NCBI GenBank assembly: GCA_963667505.2
Contig: OY763490.2
Location: 992,001-1,056,000 of the forward strand
From: Aldehydirespirator sp963667505
Lineage (GTDB): Bacteria > Actinomycetota > Acidimicrobiia > Acidimicrobiales > Aldehydirespiratoraceae
Length of the DNA stretch: 64,000 nt
Reading direction: 5' to 3'
Shown: positions 18,054 to 25,630 of the stretch, one piece after another
Numbering within the stretch: the stretch's first letter is position 1
Layout of the letters: every line of letters starts with the position of its first letter
Made by a program: the position numbers and the translations under genes
The notes under the pieces: model-generated
The model's input: the letters and a program-made list of their open reading frames with translations, nothing else
The model's database searches: none
Told to the model about the DNA's origin: nothing

Positions 18054-18410
18054 GCTGGTGCAGGTTGGAGCCGTCGGCGTCGATGACGAAGACCTCGTTG
18101 TCGCCGTCCGGGCCGTCTGAGAACGCGATCCGGGTGCCGTCGGGGGACCACACAAGCGGGCCCCGCAGGTAGTCGGCCACCGTGAGGGGGTCCACCAGTG
18201 AGCGCAGGCCCGAGCCGTCGGCGTTGACGACAGAGAGCGCCAGGGCGTCGTCGCGACGGTCATAGAACGCCAGCCTGGTACTGTCAGGCGACCACGCCGG
18301 AGGCCAGTCCGCCCAGCCTTGGTAGTCGGCCACGAGTTCTCTCGCGTCGGAGCCGTCGGCGTCGATGACCGCGACCGCGAAGGCGTCGTCGCGGTAGGCT
18401 GAAGCACGTC
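18010..18410 (-). pseudogene. TolB-like/PD40 beta-propeller fragment
   Basis: About 130 codons on the minus strand encode two to three PD40 blades: VIDADGSDARELVADY, AWSPDSTRLAF, VVNADGSGLRSL, VWSPDGTRIAFSD, VIDADGSNLHQLT, ending at TGA 18010-18012. The upstream frame (18411-18699) is open but lacks propeller or signal sequence and is compositionally odd. The protein therefore lacks its N-terminus and probably some blades. Its end overlaps the 3' end of the AAA ATPase on the opposite strand. The rest of the gap to 18697 holds only the promoter described next. Confidence 0.6.
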
Positions 18411-18608
18411 GACGCCGCTGCCGAGCGTGTGGCGACGGCAGGCCGTGGCCCCGGGCGTCTACCGGGCCAGCGGATGGCCCAGAGCACGGGCCTTGCCCCC
18501 CTAAAGCTGCGGCGGATCGAAGCGGGGCATAGGCCGGCTTCGCTCTGCGACTTATGTATTCGGCATATCGCGCCCCTGCTGGCGCGGCGGAGCCGCCACC
18601 GGTTACTA

Positions 18609-18638
18609 GTTGACAGTCATCTAGCCAATGGCTACTGT
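18609..18638 (+). promoter_or_regulatory. Promoter with GntR-type dyad over the -35 box
   Basis: TTGACA (18610-18615), a 17-base spacer and TACTGT (18633-18638) form a good sigma-70-like promoter 60 bases before the substrate-binding-protein gene. The -35 box lies inside GTTGACAGTCATC (18609-18621), a near dyad that differs at one arm position from GTTGATTGTCAAC at the divergent promoter near 26470. The match suggests one regulator controls both, most simply the GntR protein encoded at 20127. Confidence 0.6.
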
Positions 18639-18697
18639 CGGTTTGGCCGGGCTCGGCTCGGCTAAGGCAACCGACACAACGAGACCTTGGAGGAGAC

Positions 18698-19918
18698 ATG
18701 AGACGTGCCGGGCACAGGAGAGATTCCAGCCGTGGGACGGGTAGGCAATCGCGGTGGTCGTTGGTCTTGCCCCTCTTCGCGCTGATCGCGCTGCTGGCCG
18801 CCGCGTGCGGTGACGACGAGGACGACGGCGCTGCTCAAGCCGTGGTCGAGGAGCCGGCCGCCACTCAGCCCGCGGCCGAGGAGCCCGACGCGGAAGAGCC
18901 CGCGATGGAGGAGCCTGACGCCGAAGAGCCCGCGGCCGAGCCCGACGCGGAGGAGCCCGCCGTCGAGGAACCCGCGGCGGAGGAGCCGGCCGCTGAGGAG
19001 CCCATGGAACTCACCGAGGTCAACTACCAGCTCGGCTGGCTGGCCGACAACGGCGTCCTCGGCGAGGTCGTCGCCAAGACGATGGGCTGGTACGCCGAAG
19101 AGGGGATCGAGCTGAGGATCGACCCTGGCGGCCCGAGCATCGACGGAGTCGCCCAGGTGGCCTCCGGCAAGGCCACCATCGGACAGCTGTCCTCGAGCCC
19201 GTCCGCGATGCTGGCGGTCTCGCAGGGCATCCCGCTCCAGGTGTTCGCAGTCGGGACCCCGGAGCATCCTTACGCGTTCTTCTCCAAGGGGGACACCCCG
19301 CTCGACTCGCCGCAGGACCTGAAGGGTCTGGTCGTCGGCGTGCAGGCGACTGGCGTCATCCTCGTGGAGGCCCTCCTCGCGGCCAACGACATGACCCGCG
19401 ACGACCTCGGCGGCCTGGAGACCGTCGGAGGCGACATCACCCCGCTGCTGACCGACCAGGTCGATGCGTTCACCGGCTGGGTCACCAACGTCGGCCAGCT
19501 CAGCCAGGTGCCCGACCGCAACACCCTGCGGCTGTGGGACGCTGGCGTGCCCCTCTACGCCCACATCTACTACGCGTCCCTCGACACCATCGAGAACAGC
19601 CCCGAGATCCTGGAAGGCTGGCTTCGGGCCACCGCCCGAGGCTGGGAGTTCGCGGCGGCGAACCCCGAGGAGGCCGTGGGGATGCTGATCGACGAGTACC
19701 CGGACCTGGAGTTCGACTCGCAGCTGGCCGGGGCACAGATCCTGCTGGGGATCAAGGAGAACGCCGGCGTCGAGGCGCTCGGCGGCTTCGGATGGTTCGA
19801 CCTCGACGTCTGGCAGTCGCAGATCGACCGCTGGGACGCGCTCGGCCAGTTCGACGCCGACGCTCCCGCGCTCGACTCGGTGGTCACGACCGCGATCCTC
19901 GAGGCTGCCAGCGGCTAG
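18698..19918 (+). CDS. ABC transporter substrate-binding lipoprotein, NMT1/TauA-like
   Basis: The 406-residue protein has an arginine-rich N-terminus, a hydrophobic segment and lipobox LAAAC (Cys near 33). An acidic Glu/Pro/Ala linker (about 36-105) built of repeated EEPA/DAEEPA units follows. A periplasmic-type binding domain comes next (about 108-400), of the NMT1/THI5-like class: LGWLADNGVLGEVVAK, then PSIDGVAQVASGKATIG and SPSAMLAVSQGIPLQ. This class binds sulfonates, nitrate, pyrimidine precursors and similar small molecules. TTGGAGGAGAC precedes ATG 18698. The cognate permease and ATPase are probably those at 24778 and 25620, because both share the same promoter dyad. Confidence 0.88.
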   Translation: MRRAGHRRDSSRGTGRQSRWSLVLPLFALIALLAAACGDDEDDGAAQAVVEEPAATQPAAEEPDAEEPAMEEPDAEEPAAEPDAEEPAVEEPAAEEPAAEEPMELTEVNYQLGWLADNGVLGEVVAKTMGWYAEEGIELRIDPGGPSIDGVAQVASGKATIGQLSSSPSAMLAVSQGIPLQVFAVGTPEHPYAFFSKGDTPLDSPQDLKGLVVGVQATGVILVEALLAANDMTRDDLGGLETVGGDITPLLTDQVDAFTGWVTNVGQLSQVPDRNTLRLWDAGVPLYAHIYYASLDTIENSPEILEGWLRATARGWEFAAANPEEAVGMLIDEYPDLEFDSQLAGAQILLGIKENAGVEALGGFGWFDLDVWQSQIDRWDALGQFDADAPALDSVVTTAILEAASG

Positions 19919-19945
19919 GGGAGTTCCCAGCCCGAGTGACCCCCG

Positions 19946-19993
19946 CTCGCCGAACTCCGACGAGGCCCTTGCGTCTCGTCGGAGTTCGGCGGG
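19946..19993. terminator. Long perfect hairpin after the binding-protein gene
   Basis: Arms CGCCGAACTCCGACGAG (19948-19964) and its exact complement (19975-19991) form a 17-bp stem with a 10-base loop, 30 bases after the stop. No U-run follows, as is common in high-GC actinobacteria. It separates the binding-protein transcript from the GntR gene. Confidence 0.75.
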
Positions 19994-20126
19994 GTTGGGC
20001 ACCGGTCGTCGGCGGCGCGGCGCGCGGTCGCCGACGGCCCCGGGCGCTCGTGGGCCGCGTGCGGCACGACCCTAGAGTGATCGTTGGACCAGCCGGCCGG
20101 CGGTACATGGGAGCGATTGTCAGCGC

Positions 20127-20882
20127 ATGGACTACAGACGGGTCAGCAAGCCTGCGTCGCGCATCTCCCAGCTTGCCGACAGGGTGCTCGACGCGATCCG
20201 GTCAGGCGAGTACGAGTCAGGCGACCAGCTTCCGACCGAGCACGCGCTGGCGGAGCGCTACGGCGTCAGCCGGGCCAGCGCCCGGGCCGCTCTCGGAATG
20301 CTCGCCGACCGGGGATTCGTCTACCGGCTGCACGGGCACGGAACGTTCGTAAGCCGCCGGTCGGCCCGAGTCCACACGCTGAACGAGGCGGTCAGCTTCG
20401 GCACGATGCTCACCGCCCAGGGGCTCGAGTACGAGGTCCGTGTCCACGACGCGGCGGTCGTTCCCGCCGGGCTCCAGGTCGCCGGCGCTCTCGACCTGGA
20501 GTCCGCGGACGTGCCGGTGCTGACGTTCCGGAAGTCGTTCCTCGTCGGTGCGGACGCCTACATGCACAACATCAACGCCGTGCCGCTGGCCGTGATCGGT
20601 GCCGACACCGCCGAACGGGCGTGCGACGACCACGCGATGCTCGACCCGCTCGACTCCCTGATCGACGAGCACTCGGCCGCGCCGACCGCCTACGTGCTGG
20701 CGACGCTGGAGCCGGTGGCCGCTCCCCTCGGCGGCTACGAGGAGCTGACCGTGGAGCGGGGCACGCCGTTCATCAAGGTGACCGAGGTCGGATGGACCGA
20801 GAAGGACCGCCCCATCTGGCACTCGACCGAGTACCACTCGGCCAGCCCCCTGGTCATGCAGGTGATGCGCATCAAGTACTAG
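20127..20882 (+). CDS. GntR-family (HutC/UTRA) transcriptional regulator
   Basis: The 251-residue protein has an N-terminal winged helix-turn-helix (about 14-75: QLADRVLDAIRSGEY, LPTEHALAERYGVSRASARA, then RLHGHGTFV) and a UTRA ligand-binding domain (about 90-245). HutC-type regulators usually repress catabolic or uptake genes until a small ligand binds the UTRA domain. It sits between the importer's binding protein and the catabolic operon. Two matching dyads overlap the -35 boxes of those transcription units (18609 and 26467), making it the obvious regulator of cluster 1. The ligand is unknown. Confidence 0.88.
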   Translation: MDYRRVSKPASRISQLADRVLDAIRSGEYESGDQLPTEHALAERYGVSRASARAALGMLADRGFVYRLHGHGTFVSRRSARVHTLNEAVSFGTMLTAQGLEYEVRVHDAAVVPAGLQVAGALDLESADVPVLTFRKSFLVGADAYMHNINAVPLAVIGADTAERACDDHAMLDPLDSLIDEHSAAPTAYVLATLEPVAAPLGGYEELTVERGTPFIKVTEVGWTEKDRPIWHSTEYHSASPLVMQVMRIKY

Positions 20883-20943
20883 GCCGCAAGCGTCGCCCAG
20901 CCTGCGGCACCCGCGGCCCGAGGCCGTGGTTGAGGCGTCGTCC

Positions 20944-21294
20944 TCATGCGGCGCCTTCGGCCTGAGGCGGGGCTTGAAGCAGCGGCTCGGGGCTTGGAGC
21001 CGAGGCGATTGCCGGGTGGTCGGCTATGGGCGTCGCGGTGCCGCGGTCGGCATCGGCGAGCCGGGCGGTGGCCTGTTCGTTGATCGCGATGAACCCGTGC
21101 TCGGCCTCGGGCACCCAGCGCGACTTGTAGATGGCCTCCACCGGGCAGAGGCTCTCGCAGGCCCCGCAGTCCACGCAGGTGACCGGGTCTATGTAGAACA
21201 TGCGCTCGGAGGGGTGGATGCAGTCGACGGGGCACGCCGTCACGCATGCGCCGTCCACGCAGTCGATGCACGGCGAGGTGATCACGTAGGGCAC
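20944..21294 (-). CDS. Ferredoxin, 7Fe/8Fe FdxA-like
   Basis: The 116-residue electron carrier has two cluster motifs: C9...C17-x3-C21-x3-C25 (plus an extra Cys12 not found in the paralogue at 39228) and CVDCGACESLCPVEAI. This is the 3Fe-4S plus 4Fe-4S pattern of FdxA-type ferredoxins. The C-terminal 40 residues are Ala/Pro-rich. The start is GTG 21292-21294. It is the last gene of the minus-strand operon (ATPase, permease, FAD oxidoreductase, CoA-transferase, crotonase, ferredoxin) and probably exchanges electrons with the FAD oxidoreductase, by inference. Confidence 0.9.
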   Translation of the reverse strand: MPYVITSPCIDCVDGACVTACPVDCIHPSERMFYIDPVTCVDCGACESLCPVEAIYKSRWVPEAEHGFIAINEQATARLADADRGTATPIADHPAIASAPSPEPLLQAPPQAEGAA

Positions 21295-21297
21295 GGC

Positions 21298-21343
21298 TCA
21301 CATCCCCGACCGGCGTCGCGCTCGCACGGTCACATCCCCGACC
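21298..21343. repeat. 32-bp duplication at the end of the crotonase gene
   Basis: TCACATCCCCGACC occurs at 21298 and 21330. The second occurrence contains the crotonase stop (TCA, 21330-21332, minus strand); the first repeats the stop 32 bases further on, in another frame, next to the ferredoxin start. It fits the pattern of duplicated gene ends in this window. Confidence 0.75.
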
Positions 21344-22103
21344 ATCTCGGCGGGCGCTTCTCCCGGAAGGCGGCCGGGCCCTCGACAGCGTCGGCCGACC
21401 TCATCTGCGCCCGGACCTCGGCCACGTCCGCCAGGTTCGCCTGACGGGCGCTCAGGTGCTCGGTCTGGTTGACCAGCGCCTTGATGGCGGTGAGCGAGGC
21501 GGGCGAGCACGACAGCAGCACATCGACCCAGCGCTCGACGGCCGCGTCGAGCTCGTCCGACGGCACTGCCTCGTTGACGAAGCCCATCGCGACCGCTTCG
21601 GAGGCGTCGAACATGGCGCCCGTCAGCAGCAGCTCCATGGCCCGCTTGCGGGGCACGTGCCGGACGGCGTTGACGACTCCGCCGTCGATCGCCACCCGCC
21701 CCACTCGGGGCTCCACCAAGCCGATCCTCGCCTGTTCGGACGCCACCGCCAGGTCGCTGCCGAGGACCATCTCGAACCCGCCTCCCAGCGCCAGCCCGTT
21801 CACCCGGGCGATGACCGGCGTGGTCATCGAGGTCCGCAGCGCCAGCCCGCCGAACCCGTCGGGGTCGCGCGACGCCCAGTAGTCGTGGCCCTCGGGCATC
21901 GTCTCGTGGATGTCGGCGCCCGCGCAGAACGCCCGCTCCCCGGCGCCGGTGAGCACCACCACCCAGATGCCGGGGTCGGCCTCGACCGTCCGCCACGCGT
22001 CCACCAGCTGGGCGTGGTGCTCGCTGTCGATGGCGTTGTGGCGCTCCGGGCGGTTGATGGTCACCGTGGCCACATGGCCGGCAGTGCGAAGCTCGATGGT
22101 CAC
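21330..22103 (-). CDS. Enoyl-CoA hydratase/isomerase (crotonase) family, cluster 1 copy
   Basis: Crotonases hydrate or isomerise enoyl-CoA thioesters in the cytoplasm. The 257-residue protein shows ITINRPERHNAID, the oxyanion-hole motif GERAFCAGADI near residue 62, GLALGGGFEM near 108, and acidic residues at the two catalytic positions (IGLVEP near 138; RAMELLLTG near 158), consistent with hydratase activity. GTG 22103 starts the gene. A 71-bp duplication separates it from the upstream CoA-transferase, whereas the cluster 2 counterparts overlap by GTGA. The close paralogue at 32975 shares most motifs. The CoA substrate is unknown. Confidence 0.9.
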   Translation of the reverse strand: MTIELRTAGHVATVTINRPERHNAIDSEHHAQLVDAWRTVEADPGIWVVVLTGAGERAFCAGADIHETMPEGHDYWASRDPDGFGGLALRTSMTTPVIARVNGLALGGGFEMVLGSDLAVASEQARIGLVEPRVGRVAIDGGVVNAVRHVPRKRAMELLLTGAMFDASEAVAMGFVNEAVPSDELDAAVERWVDVLLSCSPASLTAIKALVNQTEHLSARQANLADVAEVRAQMRSADAVEGPAAFREKRPPRWSGM

Positions 22104-22180
22104 GAGCCGCTACCGCTGTCCGTCTCATCGACGGTATCGAGGCCGCGGCCGGCGGTGCAAAGCTCGATGGTCACGAGCCG
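22078..22180. repeat. 71-bp-spaced duplication of a CoA-transferase stop/crotonase start junction
   Basis: Two 32-base copies (22078-22109 and 22149-22180; two mismatches) start 71 bases apart. Each contains, on the minus strand, an overlapping GTGA flanked by GGCTC and CCATCGAGCTT. The upstream copy supplies the TGA of the CoA-transferase, the downstream copy the GTG of the crotonase. Both copies are preceded by a codon pattern ending GlyXGlySer, so the stop side was duplicated too. Confidence 0.9.
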
Positions 22181-23325
22181 ATGCCTGTGGCCGCCCCGTC
22201 GAGCAGGCCGCGGAGCCATTCGTTCTCCGCGCCCAGCAGGGGAGCGGCCCGCCCGGCCCTCGCCGGCGTGTCCGACAGGTGGATCGGCGAGCCGATGTGC
22301 CGCTCCGGCGACGGCGCGGCGGCTCTGTCCACCTCGACGATCATCGGCGCCGAGTGGTCGTCGGCCAGAGCCTCGCCCAGCGACCGGACCGGGGCGCACA
22401 GAATGTCCACCGACTCGAGCCTGGCGATGTTCTCGGCGACGGTGTGGCGGGCGATGGCGGCGCCGATCAGCCGGTGAAGCGCGGCCTTGTTGGCCTTGCG
22501 CGACTCGACGTCGCCGAACTCGGCCCGGGCCGAGAGATCGTCGATCTCCAGCGCGGCGCAGATGTCGCGCAGCGGGTTCTCCTTGAAGGCGCCGACGATC
22601 ACGATCTGGCCGTCGGCGCCGTCGAAGACGCCGGTGAGCGGCAGCGACGCCCAGTTGAGATCCGGGGCGCCGGCCAGCTCCATGGCGGCCTCCTGGTGCT
22701 GGAGCGCGATCATCGAGTCGTACAGCGAGACCTCGACCTTCTGGCCCCGTCCCGTGCGCTCGCGGGCCATCAGCGCCAGCAGGATCCCCTGGGCCAGATG
22801 CATCGCCGCGCCGTAGTCGGCGATGGAGGTCGGGTAGATCGCGGTGGGATGGGCGGCGTCGGCCTTGCGGAGCATCACCCCCGAATAGGCCTGCGCCAGG
22901 ATGTCCTGGCCGCCCTTGTGGACGTACTTCCCGGTCGGCCCGAAGCCCGTCGCCTCCGCGTAGACGATCCTCGGGTTCACCGATCTCACGCTGTCGTAGT
23001 CGAGGCCGAGGCGCTCCATCACGCCGGGACGGAAGTTGTTGACCATGACGTCGGAGATCTCGACGAGCCGCCGCAATGCCGCGGCGTCGTCGGCGGCGCG
23101 GGGATCCAGCTCGACGCTGCACTTGTTGCGGTTGGCGCTGGCGAAGGCCGGGTTGTTGGTGCCGGGCTCGTGGGGGAGCGAACTGCGGAAGATGTCGCCG
23201 ATGCCGGGCCGTTCCACCTTGATCACCTCGGCGCCGTACTCGGCCAGGATCTGGGTGGCGGCCGCGCCCATGATCACCTGCGTGAAGTCGAGCACTCGCA
23301 CGCCGTCGAGCGGGAGCGCGGTCAT
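22171..23325 (-). CDS. Class III (CaiB/BaiF) CoA-transferase, cluster 1 copy
   Basis: Family III CoA-transferases move CoA between carboxylic acids through an aspartyl-CoA intermediate. The 384-residue protein starts at ATG 23325, overlapping the FAD-oxidoreductase stop (ATGA). It has the N-terminal LDGVRVLDFTQVIMGAAATQ, AEVIKVERPGIGD, NRNKCSVELD, VNNFRPGVMERLGL, and the IADYGAAMH segment whose Asp (near 183) aligns with the catalytic aspartate, followed by RTGRGQKVEVSLYD. Length is typical. Together with the crotonase it suggests activation of an acid to its CoA ester and further processing as an enoyl-CoA. The substrate cannot be read. Confidence 0.92.
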   Translation of the reverse strand: MTALPLDGVRVLDFTQVIMGAAATQILAEYGAEVIKVERPGIGDIFRSSLPHEPGTNNPAFASANRNKCSVELDPRAADDAAALRRLVEISDVMVNNFRPGVMERLGLDYDSVRSVNPRIVYAEATGFGPTGKYVHKGGQDILAQAYSGVMLRKADAAHPTAIYPTSIADYGAAMHLAQGILLALMARERTGRGQKVEVSLYDSMIALQHQEAAMELAGAPDLNWASLPLTGVFDGADGQIVIVGAFKENPLRDICAALEIDDLSARAEFGDVESRKANKAALHRLIGAAIARHTVAENIARLESVDILCAPVRSLGEALADDHSAPMIVEVDRAAAPSPERHIGSPIHLSDTPARAGRAAPLLGAENEWLRGLLDGAATGIGS

Positions 23326-24683
23326 GGCGTCGCCGCCGCAGCCGGGTGCTCGACGGCAGCCCTCGCAGACGGGATGTCGCCGGGGTCGGCGCCCTGGGCG
23401 CGCAGCGTCTGCTGCAGACTCGCCACATCGACGTCGCGGAGGTCGCAGGAGGTGTCGGCGGCCATCGCGGCGGCCACCCCGGCGGCCTCGCCCATCGCCA
23501 TGCACGGCGGGATCTCACGGCTGAGCTTCTGCGCGTCGGGTTCCACCGAATAGTGCCGGCCGGCGACCAGCAGGCCGTCGGTGCCCTGGGGGAGCAGCGC
23601 CCGGTAAGGGGTGTAGTAGCCGCGTCCGCGGGCGACGCTGTCGCGGAAGTGGCGCCGCTTGACCACGTCGTCCTTGGTGACCACGTAGTCCCCCCGGATC
23701 AGCCGGGTCTGGCGGACGCCGAGCTGCGGCGCCACGTCCACCAGCACGGCCCGCTCGAACCCCGGTATCCGAGCCCGGGCGAACTCCAGCAGCGCGGCCA
23801 CCCGGCGCCTGCCCTCATCGTTGGCCGCGGTCTGGTCGCCGGGCGTGAGGCCGTCGTAGCCGGTCATGTGGGGGGCGTTGCACCAGACGATCCCCGGCAG
23901 CGGGGTCAGCAGCCACCAGTGCTCCCACGCCCCGCCGAGGATCCGCTTGGCCTCCCGGTCGAGCTCGTAGGCGGCCCGGGGCTCCTGGCGGTCGAAGGCC
24001 ATCGCGGCGTCGGTGTCCACGTTGCCGAGCCGGAACACGGTCGTGACCAAATACGACCCCTGCACGAACGGGGCGCCCGCGGCGAAGGCCACGTCGGCGT
24101 CGCCGCTGCAGTCGACGACCACGTCGGCGAGGATGGCCTCGGGGCCGGTCTTGGTGGCGCAGACCACCCCGGTGATCCGGCTGCCCTCCATGATCGCCGA
24201 ATGGAACGGGGAGTGCAGCCGGAGCTCGACGCCGCTCTCGGCGATCATGTCGTGGGAGGCGGTCTTCCAGCCCTCGGGGTCAAAGGCGACGCTGTAGACG
24301 ATCGGCTTGATCTCGCCCGGCTGGTGGAAGTCGATCGCCCCCCACCGCCGCCACTTCTCCCAGGCGGCCTCGCTGAGGACCCGGTCCTCGGGCGGCGGGT
24401 ACACGGCCAGGCCCATCGCCTCGAGACGGTCGATCATCTCCTGCGCGATGCCGCGCACGGTGATCTCGTCCTCGTCGACGATGTCGTCGAGCACCAGCAC
24501 CATGCCTCCCGCGGCCATGCCGCCGAGATGGGGGTACCGCTCGACGAGCGTGACCGAGGCCCCGTTGCGGGCCGCGGCGACCGCGGCCGACACGCCGGCC
24601 GGGCCGCCGCCCACCACGACGACGTCCGAGGTTCGCACGACCGGCGCCGTGGCGGCCGCTAACGGAACGGCTGTCTGGGGCAT
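23322..24683 (-). CDS. FAD-dependent oxidoreductase (FAD_oxidored type), cluster 1 copy
   Basis: The 453-residue flavoprotein has an N-terminal dinucleotide fold (DVVVVGGGPAGVSAAVAA, then TLVER) at about 20-50, a GGMVLVLDD loop, the VVDCSGDADVA motif near 190 that closes the FAD site, and a C-terminal GLLVAGRHYS...MGEAAG segment. It looks like the PF12831-type family of soluble FAD oxidoreductases; a dehydrogenase role with the ferredoxin is inferred. CAGGAGAC precedes the ATG. It lies between the ABC permease and the CoA-transferase. The paralogue at 34926 has the same length and long identical stretches such as RGRGYYTPYRALLPQ. Confidence 0.85.
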   Translation of the reverse strand: MPQTAVPLAAATAPVVRTSDVVVVGGGPAGVSAAVAAARNGASVTLVERYPHLGGMAAGGMVLVLDDIVDEDEITVRGIAQEMIDRLEAMGLAVYPPPEDRVLSEAAWEKWRRWGAIDFHQPGEIKPIVYSVAFDPEGWKTASHDMIAESGVELRLHSPFHSAIMEGSRITGVVCATKTGPEAILADVVVDCSGDADVAFAAGAPFVQGSYLVTTVFRLGNVDTDAAMAFDRQEPRAAYELDREAKRILGGAWEHWWLLTPLPGIVWCNAPHMTGYDGLTPGDQTAANDEGRRRVAALLEFARARIPGFERAVLVDVAPQLGVRQTRLIRGDYVVTKDDVVKRRHFRDSVARGRGYYTPYRALLPQGTDGLLVAGRHYSVEPDAQKLSREIPPCMAMGEAAGVAAAMAADTSCDLRDVDVASLQQTLRAQGADPGDIPSARAAVEHPAAAATP

Positions 24684-24765
24684 CGCACGCGTCTCCTGTC
24701 TTGGCTGGGGGGAGGGGGCTGAGGGAAAGAAACAGTCATCGCCAGCAGGGCGGGCATTGCGGGCG

Positions 24766-24787
24766 TCACTCGGGGCGTCACTCGGGC
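24766..24787. repeat. 12-bp tandem duplication on the permease stop codon
   Basis: TCACTCGGGGCG-type units repeat with a 12-base period; TCA (TGA on the minus strand) occurs at 24766-24768 and 24778-24780 in the same frame. The permease therefore ends Pro-Glu-stop, followed by a second in-frame Pro-Glu-stop. Confidence 0.75.
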
Positions 24788-25623
24788 TGCCAGCGGACGA
24801 TCAGGCGTTCCAGCAGGGCGATGGCCGCGAAGAGGACAAGGGCAAGGATCGAGGCGAACACCATGGTGGCGTACAGCAGCGAGGTCCGGAAGTTGAACGT
24901 CGCCAGGATGATCAGCGCGCCCAGTCCCTCGTCCGACCCGATCCACTCGGCCACCACCGCGCCGATGACCGACGCCGTGGACGCGATCTTGAGCGAGGCG
25001 AACAGGAAGGGCAGCGACTTGTAGATGCGCAGCTTCCAGAACACCTCCCACTTGCTGGCCGACAGCACCCGGAACAGCTCCAGGGACTGCGAGTCGACGG
25101 CCTCCAGCCCCTCCACCATGTTCACCAGGGTCGGGAAGAACGAGATCAGCGCCGCGATCACGATCTTGGGGGCTAGTCCGTTGCCGAGCATCAGCACCAG
25201 CACCGGAGCGATGGCGACCACCGGGATCGTGCGGATCACGATCACGATGGGCAGGAACATGCGCCGCAGGATGCGGCTGTGGACGAAGACGATGGCCAGG
25301 ACGATGGCCCCGCCCGAGCCGATCAGGAAGCCGCCGATGCTCTCGATAGCGGTGGGCTTGGTGTTGCTCCACAGAGTGTCGAAGTCGGAGTTGAGCGACT
25401 CCCACACGTCGCCGGGCGGCGGCACCACGTAGTTCGGGACGTCGCGGATCGTGATGATCGCCTGCCAGACCGAGATCGTCACCACGAAGCCGAGGATCAC
25501 CCACAGCGTGGTCCGCAGATGGCCCTGCCAGGGCGGGCGCGGCGGACGGCGCGGCGCGCCCTGCTCGCTCCGGGTCGTCTCAGCCTTCATGCCGTCTCGG
25601 GCTTCATGCGCCTCGGGCTTCAT
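24778..25623 (-). CDS. ABC transporter permease, TauC/SsuC-type
   Basis: The 281-residue inner-membrane protein belongs to the nitrate/sulfonate/taurine permease class: one membrane segment near 38-60, further helices from about 95, and the cytoplasmic coupling loop ELFRVLSASKWEVFWKLRIY near 185-205, which carries the EAA-like element. It is encoded directly after the ATPase with ATG 25623 overlapping its TGA. A second possible start, ATG 25590, comes from a 16-17-bp repeat over that overlap. It probably works with the ATPase at 25620 and the binding protein at 18698. Confidence 0.9.
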   Translation of the reverse strand: MKPEAHEARDGMKAETTRSEQGAPRRPPRPPWQGHLRTTLWVILGFVVTISVWQAIITIRDVPNYVVPPPGDVWESLNSDFDTLWSNTKPTAIESIGGFLIGSGGAIVLAIVFVHSRILRRMFLPIVIVIRTIPVVAIAPVLVLMLGNGLAPKIVIAALISFFPTLVNMVEGLEAVDSQSLELFRVLSASKWEVFWKLRIYKSLPFLFASLKIASTASVIGAVVAEWIGSDEGLGALIILATFNFRTSLLYATMVFASILALVLFAAIALLERLIVRWQPE

Positions 25624-25630
25624 GCCGTCT
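25584..25630. repeat. 16-17-bp repeat, three copies, over the ATPase/permease ATGA overlap
   Basis: On the minus strand GAGACGGCATGAAG-like units recur, with ATG at 25623, 25607 and 25590 (spacings 16 and 17, together 33). Each unit contains ATGA. The first carries the ATPase stop and permease start; the third offers an in-frame alternative permease start 11 codons later. Confidence 0.85.
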
